Source: Chitinophagaceae bacterium (GTDB lineage Bacteria > Bacteroidota > Bacteroidia > Chitinophagales > Chitinophagaceae). From it: 62,017 nucleotides of DNA. The position numbers were made by a program, and so were the translations under genes. Every line of letters starts with the position of its first letter. The first letter of the stretch is position 1. A model generated the notes under the pieces. The model saw only the letters and a list, made by a program, of their open reading frames with translations. It made no database searches and was not told the origin of the DNA. The DNA lies in NCBI GenBank assembly GCA_947372105.1, contig CANBSH010000007.1, forward strand, positions 1 through 62,017, written 5' to 3'. Of the stretch, positions 18,074 through 28,244 are shown in pieces.

Positions 18074-21000
18074 TTAACTGGAAGGAATAACAATGACTCC
18101 ATTATTGATCTTTATTAAAATACGATGGCAGTCTGCCATACTTTTCACATCTCTAATAATTAAAATAAAGCTTTTTCCTACTTGCTTAAAGTTTGCATTA
18201 TTCATATTGGTTTGTGCGTAGGAAAGTAATTGTTTGAATGTGTTACTTTCAAAATAAGGGGAATCGGGACGATTAATGAAAAAGCATCGAAGTGTTTTAT
18301 CCTTCAAGGTCATTTTTTCAAAACCCAATGCTATTGCAAGTTTACGACATTTGATGGTCGTAAATAAATCATCTACTGGAGCTGGGAGAGGACCAAATCG
18401 ATCGGCCATTTCCACACGCATTAATTCAAGTTCTTCATCATTCTCTGTTTGATCCATTCGTGTATATAATGATAATCTTTCTCCAACACTTTCCACATAA
18501 GCATCAGGTATCATAATTTCCAAATCGGTATCAATAGTGCAATCCTGAACAAAATCATCTTGTTGACTTATTTCTTCTTTAAATAATTCTTTAAAGTCTG
18601 AACGTTTTAATTCACGAACCGCTTCGGCTAATATTTTTTGATACATTTCAAAACCAATCTCCACCATGAAACCACTCTGCTCTCCTCCTAATAAATTTCC
18701 AGCGCCTCTAATATCTAAATCACGCATCGCAATTTGAAAACCACTTCCTAGTTCACTAAATTGTTCTAATGTTTGTAAGCGTTTACGAGAATCATCCGGC
18801 AAAGTACTCATAGGAGGTGCTAATAAATAACAAAAAGCTTTTTTATTGCTTCGTCCTACCCTGCCTCTTAATTGATGTAAATCACTTAATCCAAATTGAT
18901 GTGCATTATTGATGATGATGGTGTTTACATTAGGTATATCCACGCCACTTTCTACAATATTCGTACAAACTAACACGTCGTACCTTCTTTCAATAAAGTC
19001 TAATATTTTTTCTTCTAACAAGTGACCCTCCAATTGACCATGCGCATATCCAATACTAATATCAGGACATAAACTTTGAATCATACTGCACATTTCAGCT
19101 AAACCTTGCACTCTATTATGAATAAAAAATACTTGCCCTCCTCTTTCAGTTTCAAAATAAATGGTTTCTCTAATGATATCCTCATTAAATACTTGCACTT
19201 CGGTATGAATGGGTTGACGATTCGCAGGAGCGGTATTAATGATACTCAAATCCCTAGCGCCCATTAAACTAAAATGAAGCGTTCTTGGAATAGGCGTGGC
19301 GGTTAAAGTCAAACAATCTACTGTAGTCTTTAAAGTTTTTAATTTTTCTTTGTGGCCTACTCCAAATTTTTGTTCCTCATCTATAATCATTAAACCTAAA
19401 TCTTTGAATTGAACTTCCTTGCCTAACACACCATGAGTGCCTACTAAAATGTCAATTTTGCCTTGCTTTACTTTTTCAATAGTTTCCTTTTTTTGAGCAG
19501 CTGATTTAAACCTATTTAAATAATCTACAGTAATCGGAAAATCTTTTAATCGATCTACAAATGTTTTATAATGTTGGAAAGCTAAAATAGTAGTAGGTAC
19601 CAATAAAGCCACTTGTTTACCATCAATAGCCGCCTTGAAAGCCGCACGTATAGCTACTTCTGTCTTTCCAAACCCCACATCACCACAAACCAATCTATCC
19701 ATGGGAGCCATTGCTTCCATGTCTTTTTTAACATCTGCAATTGCTTTGGCCTGATCCAAAGTTTCCTCATACATAAAAGAGGCTTCTAGTTCATACACCA
19801 TATAATTATCAGGAGAAAAAGCAAATCCACTTTGCGCTTTTCGTTGCGCATATAATTTAATTAAATCAAAAGCTATTTCTTTAACCTTTGCTTTGGTTTT
19901 ATCTTTCAATTTTACCCAAGCATCGGAACCTAATTTATTTACTTTAGGAGGAGACCCTTCCTTCCCAGTATATTTTGAAATTTTATGTAAGGAATTAATA
20001 TTGACATATAATATGTCACTGTCTTTATAAATAATTCGAACGGCCTCCTGCATCAAACCATTTACTTCCATTTTTTGAAGTCCACTATACACCCCCACTC
20101 CATGATCAATATGCGTTACATAATCTCCTGGCTGTAAGTCACGCAAGGTGCGCAAAGTAATTGCCTTGCTCTTGCTATATGCTTGCTTGACTTTGTATTT
20201 ATGATATCGCTGAAAAATTTGATGATCTGTATAGCAAACTATTTTATGATCATGATCTATGAACCCTTCATGAATATTTTTGACGATGGGCGTAAACTGA
20301 ATTTCAGTTTTTAAATCGGTGAAAATAGCATGTAACCGTTCTAATTGTTTCGCCTGTTCTGCAAAAATAAAAATAGTGTACCCCTTTTTTTCATAGGATT
20401 GCAAATTTTCAATCAGCATTTGAAATTGTCTATTAAAAGCAGGTTGTACTTGTGTATTAAACACTATTTTATCGATCGTTAAATGTGGCTGAAAACCCCA
20501 CTCTATAATGCTTCTTTGCAATAATTGATTTTCTGTATCTTCTGTCAAAACTAAATCTGACAACTGCGTATGTTTATGATGCGCATCAGTTTCAGGCAAA
20601 GGATTATTTTTATGATGCGCTAAAAAGTCACTTAATTGCTCATGCTGTTCTAGCCCTTTTTGTTTAATAACATTCCAATCTTTCAACCAAATTATAGTAT
20701 CTTTTGAAACAAAATCTAATAAAGGTATTTGTTCTGTTTGCTCAAACTGCGTAGTGACATTTGGAATAATATTTACTTGCAATAACTTCCTTTCACTTAA
20801 TTGATTAGCAGGATCAAACAATCGAATACTATCCACTTCTTCCCCAAATAATTCAATACGGTAAGGCTTTTCATTGCCAAATGAATAAATATCTAATATC
20901 CCTCCTCTCAATGCTAATTGACCTGGCTCATACACAAAATCGGTGCGCTCAAAACCATAATCCACTAACTGCTGCAACAAAGCATTAACATCTAAATGAT

Positions 21001-21478
21001 CATTCGTCTTAATTTGAATAATATTATTTTGAAGCGTTCGAGGTAAAATTACTTTTTCAAACAAAGCTTCTGGATAGGTCACTATAATTTTCTTATTCCC
21101 TCCCATCGAAATTTTAGTCAATGCCTCGGTCCTTAACATCACATGGGAAGGATTGAGTAAATTGAAATTATGTGGAGTTTTAAAAGAAGAGGGAAAATAA
21201 AAAAGATCCATCGCCTCTGTGATACTCTCTATAGAATTGTAAAAATAAGCAGCTTCTTCGGCATCATTTAAAACTACAATATGATTCCATTGTTGCGTAG
21301 AAGGATTGACAAAAATTGATTGCAACACAAAAGCTGGAGAGGAGCCATATAAATTTTGTAAAAAAACTTGAAAAGAAGCAGGAGCCACATTGTCACTATG
21401 GGACATACTTATCCTGTCCGCCATTAATTTTAGGAGGGGGGAAACTTGAAACCGCTCAAACAAAGATTGCTCATTCAT
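18074..21478 (-). CDS. mfd: Transcription-repair coupling factor Mfd
   Basis: DNA translocase that removes stalled RNA polymerase and recruits UvrA. 1134 residues. The N-terminal UvrB-like region is followed by the RNA-polymerase-interacting CarD-like module (LQPGDYVTHIDHGVGVYSGL), then RecG-like helicase domains with Walker A GDVGFGKTE, DEEQKFG, and motif VI LHQLRGRVGRS. The C-terminal TRCF domain ends the protein. Full length for Bacteroidota. The start is ATG 21478; a -7 box TATCTTTG (minus, 21490-21497) ends 11 bp upstream. It is convergent with the 68-residue gene. Confidence 0.97.
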   Translation of the reverse strand: MNEQSLFERFQVSPLLKLMADRISMSHSDNVAPASFQVFLQNLYGSSPAFVLQSIFVNPSTQQWNHIVVLNDAEEAAYFYNSIESITEAMDLFYFPSSFKTPHNFNLLNPSHVMLRTEALTKISMGGNKKIIVTYPEALFEKVILPRTLQNNIIQIKTNDHLDVNALLQQLVDYGFERTDFVYEPGQLALRGGILDIYSFGNEKPYRIELFGEEVDSIRLFDPANQLSERKLLQVNIIPNVTTQFEQTEQIPLLDFVSKDTIIWLKDWNVIKQKGLEQHEQLSDFLAHHKNNPLPETDAHHKHTQLSDLVLTEDTENQLLQRSIIEWGFQPHLTIDKIVFNTQVQPAFNRQFQMLIENLQSYEKKGYTIFIFAEQAKQLERLHAIFTDLKTEIQFTPIVKNIHEGFIDHDHKIVCYTDHQIFQRYHKYKVKQAYSKSKAITLRTLRDLQPGDYVTHIDHGVGVYSGLQKMEVNGLMQEAVRIIYKDSDILYVNINSLHKISKYTGKEGSPPKVNKLGSDAWVKLKDKTKAKVKEIAFDLIKLYAQRKAQSGFAFSPDNYMVYELEASFMYEETLDQAKAIADVKKDMEAMAPMDRLVCGDVGFGKTEVAIRAAFKAAIDGKQVALLVPTTILAFQHYKTFVDRLKDFPITVDYLNRFKSAAQKKETIEKVKQGKIDILVGTHGVLGKEVQFKDLGLMIIDEEQKFGVGHKEKLKTLKTTVDCLTLTATPIPRTLHFSLMGARDLSIINTAPANRQPIHTEVQVFNEDIIRETIYFETERGGQVFFIHNRVQGLAEMCSMIQSLCPDISIGYAHGQLEGHLLEEKILDFIERRYDVLVCTNIVESGVDIPNVNTIIINNAHQFGLSDLHQLRGRVGRSNKKAFCYLLAPPMSTLPDDSRKRLQTLEQFSELGSGFQIAMRDLDIRGAGNLLGGEQSGFMVEIGFEMYQKILAEAVRELKRSDFKELFKEEISQQDDFVQDCTIDTDLEIMIPDAYVESVGERLSLYTRMDQTENDEELELMRVEMADRFGPLPAPVDDLFTTIKCRKLAIALGFEKMTLKDKTLRCFFINRPDSPYFESNTFKQLLSYAQTNMNNANFKQVGKSFILIIRDVKSMADCHRILIKINNGVIVIPSS

Positions 21479-21489
21479 ACCGCTCCCTA

Positions 21490-21497
21490 CAAAGATA
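21490..21497 (-). promoter_or_regulatory. -7 box TATCTTTG for mfd
   Basis: Minus-strand TAnnTTTG match, 11 bp upstream of the mfd ATG and downstream of the small lipoprotein gene stop. Confidence 0.6.
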
Positions 21498-21508
21498 CTA
21501 ATCCATTT

Positions 21509-21982
21509 TTAATAACTCGCTTTAACATTAATAGTGATATCATTTTTTACAAATACCCCTTTATCCACTTTCACTAAAGCCACTTCGTTAAATTGTGTAA
21601 AATGACTTGCAAAAAAATGTCCTTCATACCCTACTACTACACTATAGTTTCCGGGAGGCAAATTCACCTTAAAAAAACCAAGGGCATTGGTGGTTAAACT
21701 ATCTACTAAAATTCCGTTGCATTTTAACAATAAATTTCCCTGTTTTTCTTCGACAACGTTTGCGTAAAAAGGTTGGTAAAAATAAACTGTTGTGGCATAA
21801 GGCTTCCCTTTCGAAATCGGCTTCCCCATTGAAGGCATCTGATTCCCCATTTGCTCTAAAACTTGTCCTTCAATACCTTGTTGCTCAGCGGTTAGCAAAG
21901 TAGCCTGCTTCACTGTATGACAAGCGATTAGACATAAAAAACTGAGACTCCCAATAAGTATTTTAAGAGAAAATCGAGCCAT
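21509..21982 (-). CDS. Small lipoprotein with carboxypeptidase-like regulatory fold
   Basis: 157-residue lipoprotein: the signal ends LCLIAC with lipobox Cys21. Residues from about 35 onward look like one beta-sandwich of the carboxypeptidase-regulatory type: GIEGQVLEQMG opening, then LVDSLTTNALGFFKVNLPPGNYSVVVGYEG, the usual 'new state shows in the gap, then PPGxYxV' pattern. No catalytic domain. Role unknown; such domains often sit in surface or TonB-linked proteins. It ends 27 bp before the mfd start but mfd has its own promoter. Confidence 0.8.
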   Translation of the reverse strand: MARFSLKILIGSLSFLCLIACHTVKQATLLTAEQQGIEGQVLEQMGNQMPSMGKPISKGKPYATTVYFYQPFYANVVEEKQGNLLLKCNGILVDSLTTNALGFFKVNLPPGNYSVVVGYEGHFFASHFTQFNEVALVKVDKGVFVKNDITINVKASY

Positions 21983-22118
21983 AAACTAACTGATGTTTTT
22001 TAAAGTTAATACTAATTCATTACTCCTTGTTTTTTTATGCAAAATGAGGCTTTAAAAATTAAATTAAATTGTAACTTACACTTACCCTATTATTTAGTAA
22101 TTTTACAAAATTTTTTTG

Positions 22119-25100
22119 ATGAAGAGAATTCTCCTTTTAATGGTGTTTTTGGGTCTCGGATCCGCTGCCATTTTTGCGCAAGTTGAAACGCGTAAAGTGA
22201 TATTACTGAATACGGCAAAATCCTTAGATCAAGAATCTCGTGCTTCCTACTCTGCTGCCTTAATTAAAGCAAAAGAAAAAGGATGGCCTTTATTTTATCA
22301 ATCAACCAATAATAGTCAACGTGCCCTAGTGGGTATTGACAACTTTGGAATGCCCATTTATTATTCTAGTTTTTCAGATCCAATACATGCTATTACTGTC
22401 AACACCAATAAACTATGGCCCACAAGCAATTTTGGCTATAACTTAACTGGTGCTAATGATAGCTTAACCAATACCCTAGCCGTTTTTGATCAAGGCGCTG
22501 TGAGAACCACCCATTATGAGTTAAGAAATAGAGTGGTTCAAAAAGACAATGCAACGACTCCATATGATCATGGCACTCATGTATTGGGAATTATGATGGC
22601 TAAAGGAGTGAATCCTGCCGCTAAAGGAATGTCATTTAATTTAAAAGGTGCTTATTCATACGATTGGAATAATGATGCAAGTGAAATGGCTGCAGCTGCC
22701 GCGAATGGTTTATTAATTTCTAACCACTCCTACGGAATTGTGGCTGGATGGGATTATAATAGTGATTCTTCAAGATGGGAATTTGGAGGAAACTATAACG
22801 AAAACGAAGATTATAAATTTGGATTGTACAATAATACCGCAATGGTATATGATTCCGTGATGTATAATGCCCCGTATTATTTAATTGTAAAAGCAGCAGG
22901 AAATAATCATGGAAGTACAGGCCCTGCAGTAAATAGCACTTATTGGAGAAGAGATCAAAATGGAAAATGGTACAATGCAGGGAATCGACCATCTATCATT
23001 AGCAGTAATGATTCTTATGAAACTCTTTCTTCCGATATCAATGCGAAAAATTTATTAGTAGTAGGTGCAGTCAATGGAATGGCTTCCCCCTATTCTAAAA
23101 AAGAAGATGTCATTATGTCAAGTTTTAGTAGTTGGGGACCTACAGATGATGGACGTATTAAACCAGATATTGTTGCAGATGGTGTTTCAGTATATTCTTC
23201 GGTGGCGACCAATGATTCTAGTTATGCAGCATACAATGGAACTTCTATGGCGACTCCAAATGCTGCAGGATCTTTACTCTTATTACAAGAATTAAGTCAA
23301 CAATTAAGTCCTAAGAAATTTATTAAAGCAACGACACTAAAAGCATTAGCTATTCATACAGCAAATGAAGCAGGTGATGCTCCTGGGCCCGATTATAAGT
23401 TTGGATGGGGGTTATTGAATATGTATGATGCTGCGAATGTTTTAAGAAATGCATTGACTACTAAGAACTCTGAAACCAGCAAGGACTTTGTGTATGAAAA
23501 CGTATTAAATAATTTGGACTCCAATATTTTCAGTATTACTGCATCTGGTTTAACTCCGGTGAAGGCAACCGTTGTTTGGAATGATGTGAAAGGAACACCC
23601 AAAAATACATTGAACGATCCTACTCCCCAATTGATTAACGATTTAGATGTCACTATTACACAAGGTTCTAAATTAATTCAATCATGGAAAATGAATCCTC
23701 AAATTCCATCTAACCCTGCTTACAGAGGTGATAATGTATTAGATAACGTAGAAAAAGCCGAAGTAGATACTACTTTAATTGGTAAAACATATTCTATCAA
23801 AGTAAAACATAAAGGAAATTTAGCAAGAGGGCAACAAGCCTACTCACTTATCATTAGCGGAGCAGGTGGTACTGCATCATGCGCGTCTAATGCTACAAGT
23901 AGTGCGGGCACAAAAATAGATAGCGTAAGTATTAATAATATTCAATTCTTACCAAGTGCTGTAAAAGAATATGTTGATAATTCTAACTTATATATTACGG
24001 GAGAACCTAATGGACCTGTCAATGTGTTTGTTAAATTAGGAAGTGCAGACGCTAGTAATAATACACGTTTTGTTAAAACATTCATTGACTATAATAGCAA
24101 TGGCACTTTTGAAGATAATGAATTGGTTCTTACTAGTACAGGGATTTTAAATAGCAATTATACCGCTAATTTTAATTTGCCTGACACCTTACCTGTAGGT
24201 AGATTATTAAGATACAGAATGGTTGTCATGGAAACCAGTGCCGCGAGTAATGTAAACGCTTGTGGAACTTATGCAATTGGTGAAACACAAGACTATACAC
24301 TTAAAATTATAAGTCCTTCTACCGATATGCAGATGGCGGAAATTATAAGCCCAGATAATAATGCTTGTAAAAAAGATATTCAATATGTGACTGTTCGTAT
24401 TGTAAATAATGGATCCTCTACAAAAACAAATATTCCACTTTCAGTCACAGTAAGTAAAGGCAGTACTCAAATTTTAAGTACTACCGAAACTTTTACAGGA
24501 AAATTAGGAGGTGGTGAAACAATGAATTATACTTTCCAAAAATCATTTAGTTCAGACGCTAATCAATCCTATACGATTTCAGCTACAGTGAATATTGCAA
24601 ATGATCAACAAAAGGATAATAATACTCTTTCAAATACATTTATAACCGCTATCAATAACCCAACTCCAGTAGGAACTGCACTCAATTGTAATGGTGCATT
24701 TAAATTAGCTGTAACTAATCCCATTGCTGGAAAAAATTATCTTTGGTATGACACTGCTACTTTATTAAATCCAATAGCATTAGGAGCTACTGTAAATACT
24801 TCTACTACAAAATCAAATTTATTTTTACAAGAGGGTTACCAAACGGTTGTAGGACCTGCAACTAATATTACACTTGCAAATACTGGTGGTTATAATGCTT
24901 TCAATGGTAATTTTGTGAAATTTAGCGCAACCACTCCACTCACTATTGAAACCACTAAATTATATACTGGTTACCCTGGAAAAATAAGCATTATTCTAGC
25001 TACATTAGCAACATTTAATGCAGATGGAAGTTACTCTTACTATCCCATTCAAACTGCAAATTTAAATGTAGGCGCTAGTAGCCCTAGTCCTGCTGCAGCT

Positions 25101-25898
25101 TTAACTAGTTCAGGCACCCCTTTTGTAACAGGTGATACTGGACGTATTTACCATTTGAATTTACAAGTTCCTCAAGCAGGTGATTATATTTTAATCATGA
25201 AATGTGATAGCGCAACGGTATTCCGTAATAATGGATTATCTGACGCTACCTATCCAATTGGGCCTACTAAAGTATTTTCTTTTACAGGGAACAGTGTTAC
25301 AAGTCCAAGTAATTTTCAAAATTATTTCTACTTCTTTTATAATACACAAATTAGAACCAGCGATTGTTTGAGTCCTGTAGCCACTATACCAGTATCTGTA
25401 GTGCCTAAACCTGTTATTGTATATAAAGGAGATAGCTTAACTACCAATAGTGCCGCTAATTATCAATGGTATGTAAATGATGAAATTATTACTGGCGCGA
25501 CAGGACAAGTGTATCGACCTACTAAAAATGGATTGTACAAAGTGGTTACTACTTCCAATAGTTGCCAAACGATGTCGGATAATAATTTAATATTAGTCAC
25601 CGATTTAGCAGAAGGCAATACTAAGGAAATTGCATTAAAAATTACATCCAACGATTATATTGAAAACATGATTAAAGGAAATAGTTTTTATGTGCAATTT
25701 GCAAATATTCAAACACAAGGCATTACACTAGAATTATATAATTCGATGGGTAACAAAGTGGCTCAAGTTAAAAACTTGGTCAACCAAAGAACCCCTCAAA
25801 AAATAAACATTGATAATCTCATAACAGGAGTCTATTTTGTAAAAATATATGCCAACAATAAGGTGTATGTTCAAAGAGTATTACTATCAAATAACTAA
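22119..25898 (+). CDS. Secreted S8 subtilisin-like protease with T9SS sorting domain
   Basis: 1259-residue secreted serine protease. Signal peptide at residues 1-21 (ending IFAQ). Subtilase triad: Asp124 (AVFDQGAV), His151 (DHGTHVLG) and Ser376 (NGTSMATPNAAG), with oxyanion Asn262 (AAGNNHG). After the catalytic domain come a P/jelly-roll region, a GEVED-type domain (FIDYNSNGTFEDNE, about 635-730), a CARDB-like domain (MAEIISPDNNAC onward), a second half rich in Thr/Asn, and a final ~80-residue type A sorting domain (ITLELYNSMGNKVAQ, GVYFVKIYANNKVYVQRVLL). It should be exported by the type IX system and processed by PorU. I start at ATG 22119; a TTG directly precedes it. Confidence 0.93.
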   Translation: MKRILLLMVFLGLGSAAIFAQVETRKVILLNTAKSLDQESRASYSAALIKAKEKGWPLFYQSTNNSQRALVGIDNFGMPIYYSSFSDPIHAITVNTNKLWPTSNFGYNLTGANDSLTNTLAVFDQGAVRTTHYELRNRVVQKDNATTPYDHGTHVLGIMMAKGVNPAAKGMSFNLKGAYSYDWNNDASEMAAAAANGLLISNHSYGIVAGWDYNSDSSRWEFGGNYNENEDYKFGLYNNTAMVYDSVMYNAPYYLIVKAAGNNHGSTGPAVNSTYWRRDQNGKWYNAGNRPSIISSNDSYETLSSDINAKNLLVVGAVNGMASPYSKKEDVIMSSFSSWGPTDDGRIKPDIVADGVSVYSSVATNDSSYAAYNGTSMATPNAAGSLLLLQELSQQLSPKKFIKATTLKALAIHTANEAGDAPGPDYKFGWGLLNMYDAANVLRNALTTKNSETSKDFVYENVLNNLDSNIFSITASGLTPVKATVVWNDVKGTPKNTLNDPTPQLINDLDVTITQGSKLIQSWKMNPQIPSNPAYRGDNVLDNVEKAEVDTTLIGKTYSIKVKHKGNLARGQQAYSLIISGAGGTASCASNATSSAGTKIDSVSINNIQFLPSAVKEYVDNSNLYITGEPNGPVNVFVKLGSADASNNTRFVKTFIDYNSNGTFEDNELVLTSTGILNSNYTANFNLPDTLPVGRLLRYRMVVMETSAASNVNACGTYAIGETQDYTLKIISPSTDMQMAEIISPDNNACKKDIQYVTVRIVNNGSSTKTNIPLSVTVSKGSTQILSTTETFTGKLGGGETMNYTFQKSFSSDANQSYTISATVNIANDQQKDNNTLSNTFITAINNPTPVGTALNCNGAFKLAVTNPIAGKNYLWYDTATLLNPIALGATVNTSTTKSNLFLQEGYQTVVGPATNITLANTGGYNAFNGNFVKFSATTPLTIETTKLYTGYPGKISIILATLATFNADGSYSYYPIQTANLNVGASSPSPAAALTSSGTPFVTGDTGRIYHLNLQVPQAGDYILIMKCDSATVFRNNGLSDATYPIGPTKVFSFTGNSVTSPSNFQNYFYFFYNTQIRTSDCLSPVATIPVSVVPKPVIVYKGDSLTTNSAANYQWYVNDEIITGATGQVYRPTKNGLYKVVTTSNSCQTMSDNNLILVTDLAEGNTKEIALKITSNDYIENMIKGNSFYVQFANIQTQGITLELYNSMGNKVAQVKNLVNQRTPQKINIDNLITGVYFVKIYANNKVYVQRVLLSNN

Positions 25899-25948
25899 GC
25901 AAATAAGTAAGCAAACAAACGAAAACTAATAATTAAAAAAAGAAAAAA

Positions 25949-26677
25949 ATGGCACTAGAATGGGTTGAAGGCGTTATCACTAAAATCGAAAATGAAACCG
26001 CCAATACAAAAAGATTTTATTTTGAAATTCCATCACTTGAAAAATTTGATTTCATTCCTGGACAATTTGTAACATTGGATTTGCCAATACATGAACAGAA
26101 AAATAAACGTTGGAGAAGTTATTCCATTGCATCTTCACCTTCAGGCACTAATACTTTTGAATTAGTCATTGTATTATTAGAAGGAGGATTAGGCACTACC
26201 TATTTGTTTAACGAAGTAAGCGTGGGCACTAAAATCACTTTAAGAGGACCACAAGGTGTATTTGTGCTTCCTAAAAACTTCGAAAACGATGTGTACTTTA
26301 TTTGTACAGGAACAGGTATTGCTCCTTTCCGTTCCATGATTCGTTACATTCATGAAAATAAAATTTCGCATAATAATATTCACCTCATTTTTGGTTGCAG
26401 AACCTTGGCAGATGGATTATACATTGATGAATTAACTGAATTAGAAACCAAGGAGCCAGGATTCCATTTTCACCCCTGCTATTCACGCGAAAAAGAAGTC
26501 CCTGCTGGATCTCATACTGGTTATGTACACCCAGTATACCAAAAATTATTAGAGCAAAATAAGGAAACTGCCCATATTTATTTATGTGGTTGGAAAGCGA
26601 TGATTGACGATGCACGTAAAAATATGACCGAGCTTGGATTGGATAAAAAACAAGTGCATTTTGAATCCTTTGGATAA
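25949..26677 (+). CDS. FAD-dependent ferredoxin/flavodoxin reductase-like oxidoreductase
   Basis: 242-residue FNR-superfamily flavoprotein. FAD-binding RSYSIASSP lies after the beta-barrel; GGLGTTYL and the NAD(P)-binding FICTGTGIAPFRSM follow. The C-terminal aromatic end HFESFG resembles plant-type FNR/flavodoxin reductases. No fused ferredoxin domain, so an external electron carrier is expected. It may hand electrons between NAD(P)H and a ferredoxin or feed an oxygenase; the partner is not in the window. A purine-rich stretch (AAAAAAAGAAAAAAATG-like) precedes the start, which lies 50 bp after the subtilase stop, and a strong terminator follows. Confidence 0.88.
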   Translation: MALEWVEGVITKIENETANTKRFYFEIPSLEKFDFIPGQFVTLDLPIHEQKNKRWRSYSIASSPSGTNTFELVIVLLEGGLGTTYLFNEVSVGTKITLRGPQGVFVLPKNFENDVYFICTGTGIAPFRSMIRYIHENKISHNNIHLIFGCRTLADGLYIDELTELETKEPGFHFHPCYSREKEVPAGSHTGYVHPVYQKLLEQNKETAHIYLCGWKAMIDDARKNMTELGLDKKQVHFESFG

Positions 26678-26713
26678 TAAAAACTAAGATTTTAAAATAG
26701 CGAGAACACCCAA

Positions 26714-26748
26714 AAAGGCCCCGTCACGAAAATCGTGACGGGGCCTTT
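26714..26748. terminator. Bidirectional terminator between FNR-like gene and glyS
   Basis: Perfect 16-bp stem (AAAGGCCCCGTCACGA/TCGTGACGGGGCCTTT) with an AAA loop, between two convergent genes. Confidence 0.92.
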
Positions 26749-26770
26749 AAGTATTTAATAAGAGTGGCTT

Positions 26771-28219
26771 TTAAGCAATATGCGCTAAAACTAATTCTTT
26801 GATTTTATTCAATGGAATGCGTTCTTGAAGCATACTATCTCTATATCGTATAGTCGCAGTTCCATCTTCCTTAGTTTGATGATCGATAGTGACGCAGAAA
26901 GGAGTACCAATAGCATCTTGACGACGATATCTTTTTCCAATAGCATCTTTTTCTTCGTAAAAACAATGGAAAGCCTTTTTGCAATCATTCATTAACTCTT
27001 TAGCTAATTCGGGTAAGCCATCTTTTTTTGTCAATGGTAAAATAGCTAATTTATTAGGCGCAATTTTCGCAGGCAAATGAAGTACGACTCTTGAATCGGT
27101 TGTGCCATCTTCCTTTTGAATCGTTTCTTCCTCGTAGGAGTTGGACAATATCAACAAGAACATACGATCTAATCCAATAGAAGTTTCTATCACATAGGGA
27201 ATATAATGCTGATTGATTTCGGTATCGAAATATTGCATTTTCTTTTTACTGAATTCCTGATGACGACTCAAGTCAAAATCGGTGCGAGAGTGAATGCCTT
27301 CTACTTCCTTGAAACCAAAGGGAAATTCATATTCAATATCTAAAGCAGCATCAGCATAATGCGCTAATTTAACATGATCATGAAAACGGTATTTATCTGC
27401 GGCAATACCCAAACTTAAATGCCATTGCATCCGCTCATTCTTCCAATGTTCATACCACTCTTTTTGAGTGCCTGGTTTAATAAAAAACTGCATTTCCATT
27501 TGTTCAAACTCACGCATTCTAAAAATAAATTGACGTGCGACAATTTCATTTCTAAAAGCCTTTCCTGTTTGTGCAATACCAAAAGGAATTTTCATCCTTG
27601 CAGTTTTTTGCACATTCAAAAAGTTCACAAATATTCCTTGTGCTGTTTCGGGTCTTAAATAAATAGTATTAGCATCTTCCGCCACCGAACCTAATTCGGT
27701 AGAGAACATTAAATTAAATTGTCTAATGTCAGTCCAATTTCCATTACCACTTACACTGCAGACAATCTTATTCGTATCAATTAATTTTTTTAGCCCTTCA
27801 AAATCATCCTTCCCCAACAAAGCTTCCATATCTGCTAATAACTGTGTGGCAGCAGCTTGTTCTCCTTTTTCTACTAATTTATCAGCGTGCGCTTCAATTA
27901 AATGATCTACACGATATCTTTTTTTACTGTCTTTATTATCTATCAAAGGGTCGCTAAAACTATCTACGTGACCGCTTGCTTTCCAAGTGGTAGGATGCAT
28001 GAAAATGGCAGCATCAATACCCACAATATTCTCATTCATTTGAGTCATACTACTCCACCAATAATCACGGATATTTTTTTTCAATTGTGATCCATAAGGA
28101 CCATAATCATACACTGCACTTAATCCATCATAGATTTCACTACTAGGAAAAACAAATCCATATTCTTTGGCATGCGAAATAATCGCTTGTAATGTATTTT
28201 CGGTGGTTGCTTTGCTCAT
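26771..28219 (-). CDS. glyS: Glycyl-tRNA synthetase (class II, dimeric type)
   Basis: Charges tRNA-Gly. 482 residues from ATG 28219, of the single-chain alpha2 type shared by archaea, eukaryotes and several bacterial phyla including Bacteroidota. Seen are GFVFPSSEIYDGL, VYDYGPYG, the class II motif 2 region (AFRNEI and FIFRMREFEQMEMQFF), motif 3 (IGLDRMFLLIL) and an anticodon-binding C-terminal domain. An in-frame TTG at 28228 lies inside the -7 box, so the ATG is preferred; only 6 bases then separate box and start. The MazG-like gene is 25 bp upstream on the same strand but glyS has its own box. Confidence 0.96.
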   Translation of the reverse strand: MSKATTENTLQAIISHAKEYGFVFPSSEIYDGLSAVYDYGPYGSQLKKNIRDYWWSSMTQMNENIVGIDAAIFMHPTTWKASGHVDSFSDPLIDNKDSKKRYRVDHLIEAHADKLVEKGEQAAATQLLADMEALLGKDDFEGLKKLIDTNKIVCSVSGNGNWTDIRQFNLMFSTELGSVAEDANTIYLRPETAQGIFVNFLNVQKTARMKIPFGIAQTGKAFRNEIVARQFIFRMREFEQMEMQFFIKPGTQKEWYEHWKNERMQWHLSLGIAADKYRFHDHVKLAHYADAALDIEYEFPFGFKEVEGIHSRTDFDLSRHQEFSKKKMQYFDTEINQHYIPYVIETSIGLDRMFLLILSNSYEEETIQKEDGTTDSRVVLHLPAKIAPNKLAILPLTKKDGLPELAKELMNDCKKAFHCFYEEKDAIGKRYRRQDAIGTPFCVTIDHQTKEDGTATIRYRDSMLQERIPLNKIKELVLAHIA

Positions 28220-28225
28220 AGACTG

Positions 28226-28233
28226 CAAATATA
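28226..28233 (-). promoter_or_regulatory. -7 box TATATTTG for glyS
   Basis: Minus-strand TAnnTTTG ending 6 bases before the glyS ATG; implies a leaderless or near-leaderless mRNA. Confidence 0.55.
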
Positions 28234-28244
28234 CTGAGAATGGA

